Assembly (NCBI GenBank): GCA_038373865.1
Contig: JAXGGA010001103.1
Span: forward strand, 1-64,000
DNA: 64,000 bases
Source: Uloborus plumipes
Lineage: Eukaryota; Arthropoda; Arachnida; Araneae; Uloboridae
Reading direction: 5' to 3'
Both the position numbers and the translations under genes were made by a program. The notes below the pieces were generated by a model. That model ran no database searches. It saw nothing but the letters and a program-made list of their open reading frames with translations, and had not been told where the DNA came from. Every line of letters begins with the position of its first letter. Within the stretch, counting starts at the first letter, position 1. Below are positions 36,061-48,189 of this stretch, piece after piece.

Positions 36061-36788
36061 TAGGGTGGTCACAAAAAAACAATTTTCGAATTTCTTTTGC
36101 GGCACCCCCCTAAAATGTGCCAATGGGCTAGAAAATGAGATTTGCGAAGTTTTAGCTTAATCAGGTATAATTAACACGTGCCGCAAAGAGGGTAAAGTTA
36201 AGAAAAACAGCGATTTTTAGCCAAAAATTGTAGTTTTTACTCTGTAAAACCAAAACTACTGATCCTAGAAGCTTTATTTTTGTCTCATTTTGTAGGAAAC
36301 TTTATTTTCTTTCAGTCTAATCTTATTTAAAGTTTCGAAAAAAATGATTAAATATTTTTTAGAATTTTCACAAGTCAGGCTGCAACGCAAATCCTCGAAA
36401 TTGCAAGTAACATGGGGAAATTTTTTTTTCAACTAATCTTTTGAGGCACCCCCCTAAAATGTGCCAATAGACTAGAAAATGAGATTTGAAAAGTTTTAGC
36501 TTAATCGGATAATATTAACACGTGCCTCAAAGTGGGTAAAGTTACGAAAATCAGTGAATTTTTAGCCAAAAATCGTAGTTTTTCCTCTGTAAAACCCAAA
36601 CTACTCATCTTAGAAACTTTATTTTGGTCTCATTTTGTAGGAAATGTCATTCTCGTTAAGTGCTATCCCATTCATTTTTGCTATCATGTCTAAAGTATTT
36701 ATTTGGCATTTTTCAGGTTAAATCGTAGAGTATATCAAAAATAAGAAATTTTCATGCAAAATCCTAAAAGCAGAACAATATTCAATTA

Positions 36789-38497
36789 GGGTGAGTTCTG
36801 GTAAGTGCGTCCACGGGGTAAGTGCGTCCACTGGGAATTATGTGAACACTGTCCTGAAATGGCTTCTGCTACACATCGACTATCTTAGATAACTGTCTAA
36901 TGATAATTTCAATAGGTAGAATTCAGGCCTGGATTCAATAGACGAAACACACTCAGAGACAACTTAAATGTCTTCAAAATAACTCTAAAGTAAAGATTGA
37001 GAAGGTTTTGTTTCAGTTTCTCTTGTAGTCATACCAAGCAATTGAAGTCAAGAAATGCAAGTTGTTTCTTTTCAGTAATATCTACTAATAACATACATGG
37101 GGTATTTTGATCAAATACTCTAACTAAAATTTATTTATATGACGGTACGCACTTTCCCTTTCTTTAAAGTAAGGTGGGGGTAAGTGCGTACCATTATGAT
37201 GAGGCAAGTGCGTACCACTATCATAAAGCATATACGTACTATTATGCGGAGCCAATGCGTACCATTATGATGAGGCAAGTGTGTACCATTACGTGGAAAA
37301 TCCGACTCTCGTAATTATTATTTGATTTGGCTTATAACTCTTTTATAAGCCGATTATAAATCCGACGTCATTTCCATCAAGTATTTATATTTACATTGAA
37401 TGCGGCATAAGATTTCAACTTTATTCATTGCCCCTAAAATATATTGCTTTTAGATATCAGTTAGTAAATTTTTTGTTGAAAATAGCGATCATAAGCTATA
37501 CTTAATTTAAACGAGAATGACAAATGAAGCAGTGAAATTAGGTGAAACACTAAATAAGGAACCAACTGATTCAAAAAACGAAGGTGAAGTAATGAATAAA
37601 TTATATTTAAGAAAATGAAAAACACCTTGTAAAAATCTATTTCAATGTACAAGGAAAAAAAAGTACAAGTATCATATCATGATCAATTCTTTTCTGTTTT
37701 TTTTTTTTTTTTTGCTCTTTATTTTGTGTTTTTTCTTACTGCTGCTGATTATTCTAATAAGAAAAATATTTTTAAACCGTATTTATTCAAAAAAAAGAAA
37801 AGAAAGAAAGAAAACGAATTGTTAACTCAGGTCACCTAACGGTCTACTATACAAATAGAATTAAAGAAAATCACAGGGGTACGCACTTACAACAACGCTA
37901 TTGGACGCACATGTCTCATCTTACATTTAAGAAGGGGTAAGTGCGCACCCTGGCTTAAACACAGACTGATTAATGTATTAAACCAAAATAAACTATGTAG
38001 ACTATAAGTGATTATTACTAAATAAAAACAACTTACATTTGATCACTTGGTCTTATTAAAAGGACAAAGGAAGAATCACAGACAACTCTCTCAATCTTCA
38101 AATCACAGTTGTTCGCAAGACACGTGGGGTATCACTGATTGCGTTTCATCCATGCAAGCAAGTGCTGATCTCTAGTATTAGGAATTATCCCAAGGCAACT
38201 ACCTAACATATTTAATATGTGCCCGAAGTTTTTTCCTGCTCATATTCACATAATTTAAGGTAGACGCACTTACCCCGCTATGTAGGGAAAGTGCGTACCT
38301 TAGAATAGGTGTCATAAACCGGGTCACAAAACCTATGCTTATGGTTTATTTGACATATTATATGCTTGAAAATCTTAGTAAAGGATCTGGAAAGAAAACT
38401 AAAAAAAAATTGTGAGTGTACAAGATTTTTCAACAGAGCAGCATCCTTGAGAACATGAACTTTGAAAAAAAGGGTACGCACTTACCAGAACTCACCC
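36789..38497. mobile_element. Pogo-like element with GTAAGTGCGTACC repeats
   Basis: GGGTGAGTTCTGGTAAGTGC at the left and its inverted form at the right are flanked by TA (36787-36788, 38498-38499). The phrase GGTAAGTGCGTACC or its complement recurs at about 36801, 36816, 37141 (inverted), 37180, 37878 (inverted), 37935, 38263 (inverted), 38289 and 38473 (inverted), clustered toward both ends. It is 1,709 bp, too short for a full pogo gene, and I see no transposase motif. It is inserted into the left arm of the hAT-like palindrome and so is the younger of the two. Confidence 0.8.
37182..37296. repeat. 24-bp minisatellite inside the pogo-like element
   Basis: Five tandem units of about 24 bp, consensus AAGTGCGTACCATTATGATG plus AGGC. 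The units start near 37182, 37206, 37230, 37254 and 37277 and vary at several positions. Each unit contains one copy of the element's subterminal motif, so binding sites were amplified in tandem. Confidence 0.85.
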
Positions 38498-38499
38498 TA

Positions 38500-38797
38500 C
38501 ATTTATTTGCTTATTGTTGGATTTACTTTGTCAATTAAAAAAGGGGTATTTTCGCGGTACTTTAGAAATAAATGAAACAACTTAACCCCTTAATTCCTCT
38601 ATCTTAACACAGAAATTTGTTTTACTTTGTCAATTAAAAAAGGGGTATTTTCGCGGTACTTTAGAAATAAATGAAACAAATTTATGTGTTAAGATAGAGG
38701 AATTAACGGGTTAAGTTGTTTCATTTATTTCTAAAGTACCGCAAAAATACCCCTTTTTTAATTGACAAGCAAATCCAACAATAAGCAAATAAATGTA
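38500..38797. repeat. Central palindrome of the hAT-like element with a triplicated module
   Basis: CATTTATTTGCTTATTGTTG at the left and its complement at the right enclose the centre. A module TTTGTCAATTAAAAAAGGGG... of about 55 bp appears twice in direct orientation (about 38528 and 38626) and once inverted (about 38705-38766). One arm has therefore gained an extra tandem copy. Confidence 0.75.
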
Positions 38798-39538
38798 ATT
38801 GAATATTGTAATGCTTTTAGGTTTTTGAATGAAAATTTCTTATTTTTGATATACTCTACGATTTAACCTGAAAAATGCCAAATAAATACTTTGGACATGA
38901 TAGCAAAAATGAATGGGATAGCACTTAACGAGAATGAAATTTCCTACAAAATGAGACCAAAATAAAGTTTCTAAGATGAGTAGTTTTGGTTTTACAGAGG
39001 AAAAACTACGATTTTTGGCTAAAAATTCACTGTTTTTCGTAACTTTACCCACTTTGAGGCACGTGTTAATATTATCCGATTAAGCTTAAACTTTTAAAAT
39101 CTCATTTTCTAGTCTATTGGCACATTTTAGGGGGGTGCCTCAAACGATAAGTTGAAAAAAAAAAAAATTCCCCATGTTACTTGAAATTTCGAGGATTTGC
39201 GTTGCAGCCTGACTTGTGAAAATTCTGAAAAATATTTAATCATTTTTTTCGGAACTTTAAATAAGATTAGACTTAAAGAAAATAAAATTTCCTACAAAAT
39301 GAGACCAAAATAAAGCTTCTAGGATCAGTAGTTTTGGTTTTACAGAGTAAAAACTACAATTTTTGGCTAAAAATCGCTGTTTTTCTTAACTTTACCCTCT
39401 TTGCGGCACGTGTTAATATTATCCGATTAAGCTAAAACTTTGCAAATCTCATTTTCTAGCCCATTGGCACATTTTAGGGGGGTGCCACAAAAGATTAGCT
39501 GAAAAAAATTTTTCCCCATGTTACTTGTGACCACCCTA

Positions 39539-39546
39539 TTGCACAT
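39539..39546. repeat. 8-bp target duplication, right copy
   Basis: TTGCACAT, identical to 36053-36060. Confidence 0.8.
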
Positions 39547-41950
39547 ACGCCATTACTTGTGAAGCTTTTGGTTGTGCCTTATGTATAGTCACCGTAGAAT
39601 ATTCACAATTGACACGATATTGATGTATTGTTGCGACTAAAGTACATTTACGAGTATTGCTGATTCAATTAGTTATTTTTTTTAATTTTATCTTACATTA
39701 TTTTAAAAAATATACGAGAGGAGGAGATAGTTTGCCAACTTTACACACTACCATGCACGGTAAGAAACCTCGTAAAAAACTTTTAGATCAAAAGGCTTTA
39801 TAGTATATGTTGTGTCTTCAACAAGTTGTACAACTATTTCAATTTCTAACTAGTCTATCAATATGCCAGACATACACTAACTTCTACATACGAGTATGTG
39901 AATGGAATATTAAACATTCAATGCTCCTTTATTGAGAACATTTATTTGGTATACCCGTATTTACTATCAGTTTCGCCAATATTTGATGGATTACACGATA
40001 CTATACTGTTCTCATAACTGAAATTCAAATGTCGTATAAACTGCATTGCGAGTTACTTTCAAAAATGATTTTTAGGCATTAAAATTGTATGCAACTCTTA
40101 TTGAGTTTTTATTTATTTCAATAATATATTCATAAGAAGTTTTTGGAGTTATTTGGGAATTAACGACTTTTTTTCGACACTGATGAAATTATTGTAAAAA
40201 CTGAAAAATACTAAATGAATTCACATATATAGGTAATTTAAGCTTACTCGTATTAATCGTCTTCTGTTTTTTTTTAGGGTAGCGCAGGAAAATTCTACTC
40301 AAAAATATCTAAAATTTCGAAATGCATAAATATATTCATTTTTTCTCTAAACACATTCTTACAAAAAAGAAGTACTATAACATTGAATGAAATTTATTTC
40401 TTTCGGCTGAGTTAAATTCGAAAAACAAATGTAACAGTAAAACGTTTAGTTATACTGACAATAGAAAGGTCAATATGGAATTGAATATTTTTGCAGCAGT
40501 TTTATTGCATGATTGAAGTTTAAAACCAAATCTTTATTATGTGTCAACTGGTTTGTAGACAAGAAGACCATAAAAGTATTCGTAGCTGGTGTTCTAATAC
40601 TTCTAAAATTGCTTTTGAGAATTACCAACAAGAAAAAAAAATTACATTTCATTACATTTCACTTTAACTCCGCTCATCTGCCTTATTATTTGAAATGGTA
40701 GAGTCTTTCTTTTGCTATTAGTATAGTCTGCGATTTACATGAGAGTTAGACATAAAATTTAGCGCATGGCTCGTAGAGTTATAATTGCCCACTTATATAT
40801 GAAAAATAATAATTAACCATCAACAGAAGTGAATAATAAAACAGTAAGACGAAAAGAAAAATGCTAAAATCAATAAACCTGAATTAAGAGCATTTTTATC
40901 CTTGCCATTTTCTTCCTCAAATACAGCCAATAAAACCCCTGACCGAGCTTCAATAGAGGAAAATGAAACAGCATTCAAAGCACAAATGAACAGACACGTG
41001 TTTCGTTGTTACGAGGGAGGTCTTTTGCAATGCAAATGTTTAGCTTATGTATTATAAGACACACAAGTATTGAAAAAGGCGTTAATTCGCGAAATCACGT
41101 GTCTTCAGTGTTTTTGCTAACTTGTGCTCTTTTATGTTGCTTGTATTTTTAAGCACAAATTATATTTATATTTTTTGAAAGCATCCATGTCATGTTTTAC
41201 ATGTAAGAAATAATGTCTGATCTTCTTGGGTACAAACTTTCCGCACATTTACGCATGCGTCACGTCTGCTCAAATCTTACCAAAATAAGGGTGTTAGGTA
41301 AGATAACAATAAGGGGAAGAATAATAAGAAGCCTTTTGAGTCGTATCAAACAATGGGGAACGATGCTAATTTCAAATACATACTTTAGTTAAAAATGTCA
41401 AAAGGATATAGCAAATGCAAGTTTTAAATTGAAAACCTCGGAAAGTCATCTCCCACAACCCATCAACCTTTTTTTAAGTGGAACAGTTCGCGAGTGCTAG
41501 GCGCAGCTTTCAAGGACAGGCAGTAGCTGTTTTTGTAATAACACAAAAATATGTTTGTGGGAAAAATGTATTCCAAATAAATAACAAAAATGTAGTTTTT
41601 TTTTAACTGAGCAAACAGATTGGGAAAATATGTGATAAAATCATAAGAAATATTTCTTTACCCATACTTTCTTTTTCTTTCTTGTTAGAAGTAAACAATC
41701 TGATATTTTGTACGAAATCTTATTTTGCCATTTTTCCTCAACTAGCTTAAGAAACATCTGTTTTCAAAAAGGTCTTTTAACTCCATGTTTTTCGTCCTCC
41801 CAGGAGAAAGAAAATGTGGAACATTTTGCAGAGGAGTGATGTATGTGTTCAAATATTTCCAATGTTCTCACGGGAGAGGATTATACCGATTAGAGAACTA
41901 AGTTTATGTAGAATTCACAGCACTCGACACATGCAATTTCTAAGCAGAAA
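39547..41950. other. AT-rich intergenic DNA
   Basis: No gene is supported. A segment at about 41460-41530 (GCGAGTGCTAGGCG) resembles the inverted form of 20218-20280, indicating a dispersed repeat. Confidence 0.55.
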
Positions 41951-41954
41951 TGAT

Positions 41955-42893
41955 GGGGAATGGGAGGCAAAGTGAAATAGTTAAATAAAATGCCTGTTTC
42001 AAAATGAACAAATTGGAAATTTGTTCTTGAAAGCCCTGTACATAAAGAAAGAATACTGTATTTTGTAATACAACTATTGTTGAAATGCTATTTTTTATTT
42101 TTGGTAATTATTTTGTCCCTACAAAAAAAGGTGGATTTTTTTTCACATCAAAAAAACCATAGAACAAAGTGAAAAATACAATATTTTTGTATTGAAACAT
42201 ATTTTATTTGATGATTAACAGTAAATTTCATCAAATGAATGCGTAAATAAACGAATAAATGAATTACTAATGGAAAAATAAAATAATAAATAAATAAACA
42301 AATAAATGAATTATTTTATACACGAGAAAAGAAATGAGTGAATGAAATTCGGAATAAACAGCAAAACAAATAAATGAATGAATAAATAATTGAATAAAAA
42401 AGTAAAAGATTGTTAATTAATAAATGGATGAATAAATAAGTGAATAAAAAAGTAAAAGATTGAATTAATTAATAAATGAAAAAATAAGTCCGTGATTTAG
42501 TAAATGAATGCATAAACAAACTAAAATGAGCTGTTTCACTTTGCCCCGCGAGTACTTGACAAATTACACAGAACATTTATAACCAAAACATGCCTAATTT
42601 AAACTAAATAAGGACTGCCACTGGACATCAGTAGATCCCAATTAATAGCTAAAAGATAATTCAAAAATTTTATCATTTCATAATAACAAGAAATATTTTT
42701 GAAAACCATGAATAGTACAAGAAAGGTATAGAATTTTGAAAATCACCTGTATTTTTTTTCGTTGATCTTTGGAGCTATTTATTTATTGACAGGAATCAAC
42801 TATATGTCCAGGAACCTAGTTAAAATATTGCTAGATAGGTGATGCTGCAAACTGCAAAAATATTTTACAATTTCAACTTGCCCCACATTCCCC
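41955..42893. mobile_element. Pogo-like element with GGGGCAAAGTGAAAC motif
   Basis: GGGGAATGGGAGGCAAAGTG at the left is an imperfect inverted match to CAACTTGCCCCACATTCCCC at the right. A third inverted copy of the motif, GTTTCACTTTGCCCC, lies at 42533-42547. No TA duplication is clear, so the element has decayed. Much of the interior (42233-42520) is a degenerate AATG/AATA tetranucleotide tract. Confidence 0.55.
42233..42520. repeat. Degenerate AATA/AATG tetranucleotide tract
   Basis: Repeated AATAAATGAATGAATAAATA phrases, with a duplicated block AAAAAAGTAAAAGATTG near 42395 and 42446. Confidence 0.8.
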
Positions 42894-44589
42894 TGCTTAC
42901 TGTAAATTGTTTGGTGATATTTAATAATGGAAAGCTTTTATTCATTCGGCAGTAAAGTTTAACATAGGAAAAGTTGTTTTATTTTCTTCACTTAAACTTT
43001 AAAAGTGTAGAACTAACCATTCTTGCCAAAAAATAAGAAGGAAAACCTTACGAAAAATACCTCCGATCTGTTTGCCATAAGTTATGATTAGAGATTTAAA
43101 TGCCGACTAAAAATAAAATTCCTAATTTGGTATCTTTTAAACAAGCCACTAGACCAATACCGGATATATTTATCAAAAGAGGAATATCATACTCGATTTA
43201 ATCCTAATATTACGCAATTTCATGCAAAAAGCATAATCCGTCAGGGTAAAAACAGTTAATAAACTAATATAGGGTTAAAAATGGATGCTTCAGAAACAAG
43301 TTAAAAAAAATAGTGTGAAGTTTGAAAAATAAGATTTAAAATAAACCATTACCGTATTATGATGCAATAAAAGAATAAAGCTTGCATTATTGTAAAAAAT
43401 TGTGAATAGCAACAAATAAAAATGTTCTTGCCTTATTTGTTATTAATGTCGTAATTTATAACTACCATTTGTATTTTTATTGTTATTATTATTAACATTA
43501 TTCATGCGAAAGTTTGAATCATGACCCCAAACACATATACAAGTGACAAATGGATATGTGTGTTAAAAACACAGAATAACTTTCGTTTTTAAGAGAAGAA
43601 ATTAAAAATAGGGATTTCATTGTAGCGTTTTAATTTCTTTTAATTTATAAATTTTTACTTTTTGATTTGAAACTTTTTTTATCTTCAAATATTACACTGA
43701 ATAAAAAATGAAATGCTTTCTATGAAATAAGAAAGAAAAGCTGCGCCTTCTGGTTACTTTATTCCACAGAATGAAATAGAAATTGTGCACTCCTATTTTT
43801 AATTTCCTCTATAAAAAGCTAAGCGTTGAAGCAATGTAAGGTAAACATCATAGATGCATATATTGATACAATTTTTTACGTATTTAACTGTGCTAATTTT
43901 AAAATAAATGATTTCCTCATATTTTTGTGCTCACTATAATAACCTGGTTCAAAGCTATTTTCTACGCATCTACAAGTGTATTAAACACATTAGAAATTGA
44001 AAATATATCTCGACAGCTTAGATAAGTGTATTTTTGGTTTTTCCTCTGTAAATTAAAGTTTCGCATACTGAAAAGCTTGTTAGCTTGGAGGGCGAAAACA
44101 AATATTATTTTCTCAATATTACATTTGGATATTTTTTTCATTTTTATGTACAAAATGTGAAACATTCTAAATATTGAAAATCGAAACAGTACATATATCT
44201 TCTTTCCCTGCAACTTACTATTTTATCATTTGAAATGTAGTTATTTGAATTGATCCCTGATTTTGATCTTTTCTGTTATTATATAGTTCAGTTCTGATAA
44301 AATAATTTTATTCCTCCAAAACCTTCCATGAACTACGTCCGTGCACGCGATTTGAAAAAAAAAAAAAAAAACACAAGCTATTTTTATGTTCTGAAGGTTC
44401 AAGTAATAAAATAAAATTAAATATTTAATCACTTTTTAAGCATCTCGAGAAACACATCACATTAATTCATGCTCAAAATATCCTGACAAATTTATTTCAA
44501 GATAAAATAAAATAAAAACCAAAATAAAACGTTTATGTCTTTTCTTCACTCGTCTGTCTCTATCGATAGCGTTCGTATTGAAGCACTTA
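42894..44589. other. AT-rich non-coding DNA
   Basis: Only A/T runs, including A18 at about 44355, and chance open frames. Confidence 0.6.
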
Positions 44590-44705
44590 AAAGTGACAGT
44601 TTTACGATTACAAAATAATGGTTCCGAATGATATCTTCACGGGACATAAAATGCATTTTAAGGGTGTTTTCTGCTACTGGAAGGTAGGAGTGGCATCGGG
44701 TTACA
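44590..44705. repeat. Dispersed repeat shared with 18296-18415
   Basis: It shares AATAATGGTTCCGAATGAT and the following ATCTTC plus GGGA with the earlier copy, then a GGAGTGGCA phrase. It sits 170 bp before a MITE. Confidence 0.55.
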
Positions 44706-44875
44706 CTCAAAAAGAAAGAAGAAGAATATTATGAGCGCATAACATGTTTTTATAAGTCTGCCTTTTAAGCATTACTGCTTTTTGCGGCATAGCTTATAGA
44801 CTCAAGTTTCCTGTTGCGTATATATTTTTTAAACTTTTCTGAAGGTTAAGGAAGGATATATTATGCACTGTAAAA

Positions 44876-45281
44876 AATGAATGCTGTTTTTACAGTATAA
44901 TACAGCTAATATTGCAGTAATTTTACTGTAAAAAAACAAAACTGCTAATTTTACAGTAGTAAATTATAAAATTATTAGTTTACAGTAATAAACTGTGAAA
45001 TTGCTAGTTTACAGTTTATTACTATGCATTTTACAGTTCTAAACTGGAACCTCTACTACCAGTATTTTATTGTTGTTTTTGCAGCATAATACAGATAATT
45101 TAATGGTAATAAACTGTAGCATTGTTTATTTTACAGTAATAAACCGCAAAATTTCTAGTTTTACAGTAATAAACTGTAAAGTAACTAGTTTTACAGTTTA
45201 TTACTGCGCTTTTACAGTTTTGAACTTAAACCTCCGCTTTCAGTATTATACTGTAAAAACAACATTTTATTTTTTACAGTG
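44876..45281. mobile_element. CACTGTAAAAAATGAA palindromic MITE, direct copy
   Basis: CACTGTAAAAAATGAATGCT at the left and TTTTTTACAGTG at the right. The orientation is as in 12309-12720, with GGAACCTC...CCAGTATT near 45048 and a second such block near 45228. Internal AACTGTAAAAT and TTTTACAGTAATAAAC modules occur at least eight times. The TA flank is not preserved. Confidence 0.78.
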
Positions 45282-46927
45282 TGGAGAAATCCTGATGACG
45301 TGGAAATGTAAATTGGCGATACAATTTCTCGTTGGTGAAGTAACTGTTGCCGCTATTGCTCTTCAAACTTAAATTTAATATTTTAATGGAACATGGTTTT
45401 TGATTTAATTAACGGAGGATTTTCATTATAATGGCTTAATACAATTATTTTTTCATATTAATGAAGCTTTAAGTTTTGTTGAATGGCTTGTTTCGTTTAA
45501 ATAATCGCTTTAAGTTTTAGAAATATTGGTTTTGGAAGTTTCAGAAACAGATAAACGCCTTGTTTTAACTACTTTTTTATTTGAAAGCTCCTCAAATTTT
45601 TGACATTAGGAAAATTCCATCGAAATTATTAACAAGACAATGGTTATAAGTAGTAGTAGTAGATAATACTTATACATGATCCTTAGAAAACTTCAAGGAA
45701 ATTAGCATCGTTAACTTTTATGTCACCAAGCTAGAAAGAATTAATGTTAAATGTTTTGCAAAAGAAATGAAATATAAATGGTGTGGAGTAAGGAAATTAA
45801 TGAGAAATAAAAAAGTAGTTTTAGGAATAATATAATATGTAAAAACCGAAACTTAAAGATATTGTATTAGATAAATGAAGTGCTTTTCCGCTTAACATTG
45901 ATAATGTTGTCATGAATTTTTATAAGTCTATTTTAATCATTGGTGCTTTCTGTGGCATACTATATATACTCAGGTTTTCTGCTGAGTATATATTTTTCAA
46001 GATGTGTTTTAGAAGAACTGGCTGGCACAAGAACTATTATTTAATAAGATTTTTGTAGTATGATAGTGGATTTTAATAATACACAATTCGTCGAAAAATT
46101 TTAAAGAAACTAGCACTTATTTTTTATGACATTAAACTAAGACTTAAATCACGTGCGTCAAAATTCCATACAAAATTGCTTTAAAATCTCAATTGTGTGC
46201 ATGTGGTACAAACTAATAGAAAATTACTGTACATTATTCCGTACACTTCTTTAGAAACCACTAATTCTGGGAAAAAAGGAAAGATTACCAGTGCACTATG
46301 CAGGTGCGATTACGAAAACTAATAGCTGGGGCATTTTACCCGGTAGTGAGCGCAAGACTGAATTACAATAACGTGAATAATTTAATAGTTAGTAAATATC
46401 TGATAGTACATGACCATAAATATATCAATGTTTGTTACGAACTCATATTTCAATGCACGTAATTTTTCTACAAATCATTGATATTGGCTTTAAATAAGAT
46501 CTTTCTTAGTATACATGACTAATATATTTCTAATTCAAGTGTTTGTTATTTCATTTTCTTCCAATAAATTATAGTTTAAGCTAGAGATGCACCAATACGC
46601 AAATCGACCGATTTCCGATAAATAGGCTGCTGATAATCGGTTGAGCCTATAAATGTTCAGGAGGATAGCTTTTTTAATACTACAAATTCCACCATCACTG
46701 TTTTGTTTATATTTCTTTTAGAATTCCAAATTTAGGAATATTTACTAATTTATTTCTGCCATAAACATTATTTTTCTTTACTTTCCTAGTTTACCCAAAA
46801 TCCTTTCAAAATTTCCTTCAATTTCCTTGAATCAATTTTTAAATTGTTGTTACTAAAATTACATTAACACCAAACATAATCAACACATCGTTAATTATGT
46901 TAACTAGACATAAAATTAAGAATATTA
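45282..46927. other. AT-rich non-coding DNA
   Basis: A short (AGT)n at about 45650 and nothing else recognised. Confidence 0.6.
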
Positions 46928-46983
46928 AGGGCGAGGTAGTGGTGAGCACTCCAATTTAGGAGTGCTCACCACTGCCTCGCCCT
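46928..46983. repeat. GC-rich perfect hairpin
   Basis: Arms AGGGCGAGGTAGTGGTGAGC plus ACTCC (46928-46952) and the complement (46959-46983) pair at 24 of 25 positions around the 6-nt loop AATTTA. The arms are about 60% GC in a region near 30% GC. No TIR/TSD beyond the hairpin was found. Confidence 0.8.
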
Positions 46984-47737
46984 AAATTTTTCGCAGTCCA
47001 ATTTAAAAGTTCGGGATTTTATTTATTCCCTATGGTGTCATGTGAATATCAGCTATGAGGGTCATCTTTTAATATTCCATTCAGTTTTACGCACTGACGA
47101 AACGCTCTTTGTTTCGTTTTTACTATGTGCAATTTCATACATGTTATAGGGTCATTCCATGTGAAATCAACAAGCTTCAAAACTTGACCATCACCAATTT
47201 CAAAAAAAATATAGAGCTGATTACCTCTATAAAGTGATACAAAAAACTGATTTTTAAAATTTCTTTTCAGTTGTTAGTTTTTTGTGTGAGGCCGCTTAAA
47301 AAACGCAAAAAATGGAAAAAAAAAAGTGAAATTTTGAACATACAAAGATTTAGTTTTCTCAGCTTCTATTGCAGCTAGAGTCTTTTGTTATGTGTCATTG
47401 TAAAGCTCTTTAAACAAGCTTTCAAATGATGTTTAATTTGACAAGGTTTCGTGATGTTAATATTTCAAGGTCACCAAAAGCATTATTTGACCTTAAATAT
47501 TTCAAAAAGTGCATTTTTTAAAAAAACTGAAAAAAAATATATATATATATTACTTCCTAATGTAGTGTATATGTGGTAAAATTTGCAGAATGGGACAGCA
47601 ATGGGATCTAGATGAAAAATGGAATCAACTTTTTACACTCTTACCACTTTATTGCAATGCCTATGGCTCCTGAGGATATATAATACAGAAATATTGCTAA
47701 CTGCGAAATGTTATTTACAAGTGACGGTTGGCTTATT

Positions 47738-48165
47738 CCACGTCTTGTTTTGAGAGATTATAAATCATTCCTTTTCCGTTTCTACTAGGGTCTACTTTCG
47801 AAATAATAGCACTTATGGGCACATTGACAACATTTTCAAAGTCTGGATAGTAGATAGAATTTGAGGGTCCATGAGGTTGCAACAGCTTGATTTTTTTCAT
47901 CTCTGTCTAAGACGCACCTTAGCCACCAATATCCATTATACCTGCAGATCAAGAATCCAACCATTTCTGGGCAATCAAGATCGCCTTTGACAGTTGTAGT
48001 ACGTTCGATCCTTATAGTGTTGAAAATGAATATGCATTCACTTGCATCTGATTCCTGTTTAATGGCATTACACAATGAAGACTCTGAGTGCCTGGTGTTG
48101 TTCTTGCCATCATTTTCTGGATTTCAAAGCCTCTTCTTCCATATCAAATCAATTCATTTTCAATA
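47738..48165 (-). pseudogene. Transposon-encoded C-terminal domain, original copy
   Basis: On the minus strand the loop reads KMMARTTPGTQSLHCVMPLN and then, after a frame change, ERTTTVKGDLDCPEMVGFLI, CRYNGYWWLRCVLDRDEKNQ. A second frame change gives LQPHGPSNSIYYPDFENVVN and a terminal stop near 47738. The order (T-R/P-G-T...H...P; G-D-x-x-x-x-x-Y-x-x-x-W-W-x-x-x-V-x-x-x-D-E-x-N; H-P-H-G-P-x-x-S-x-x-x-P) matches a module I recall at the C-terminus of many invertebrate transposon proteins. Two or more frameshifts make it dead. No catalytic core is present. Confidence 0.6.
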
Positions 48166-48189
48166 TTGCACAATTGAACATTATAAACA

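Larger units (their letters stand above)
36061..39538. mobile_element. hAT-like palindromic element with 8-bp TSD, interrupted
   Basis: TAGGGTGGTCAC at the left and GTGACCACCCTA at the right are flanked by the perfect 8-bp direct repeat TTGCACAT (36053-36060 and 39539-39546). An 8-bp duplication with TAGGG-type ends points to the hAT superfamily. The arms are complementary throughout (36061-36786 with 38800-39538). Each arm has an internal tandem duplication of about 345 bp, both units starting GGCACCCCCCTAAAATGTGC (36101 and 36445; mirrored near 39139 and 39486). A TA-targeted element (36789-38497) sits in the left arm. Removing it restores the palindrome across CAATTACATTTATTTGC. No transposase is encoded. 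Confidence 0.85.

Noticed and set aside
37182..37296. CRISPR-like array
   Set aside because: Units of 24 bp abut directly without unique spacers, and the context is a eukaryotic transposon. It is a minisatellite.
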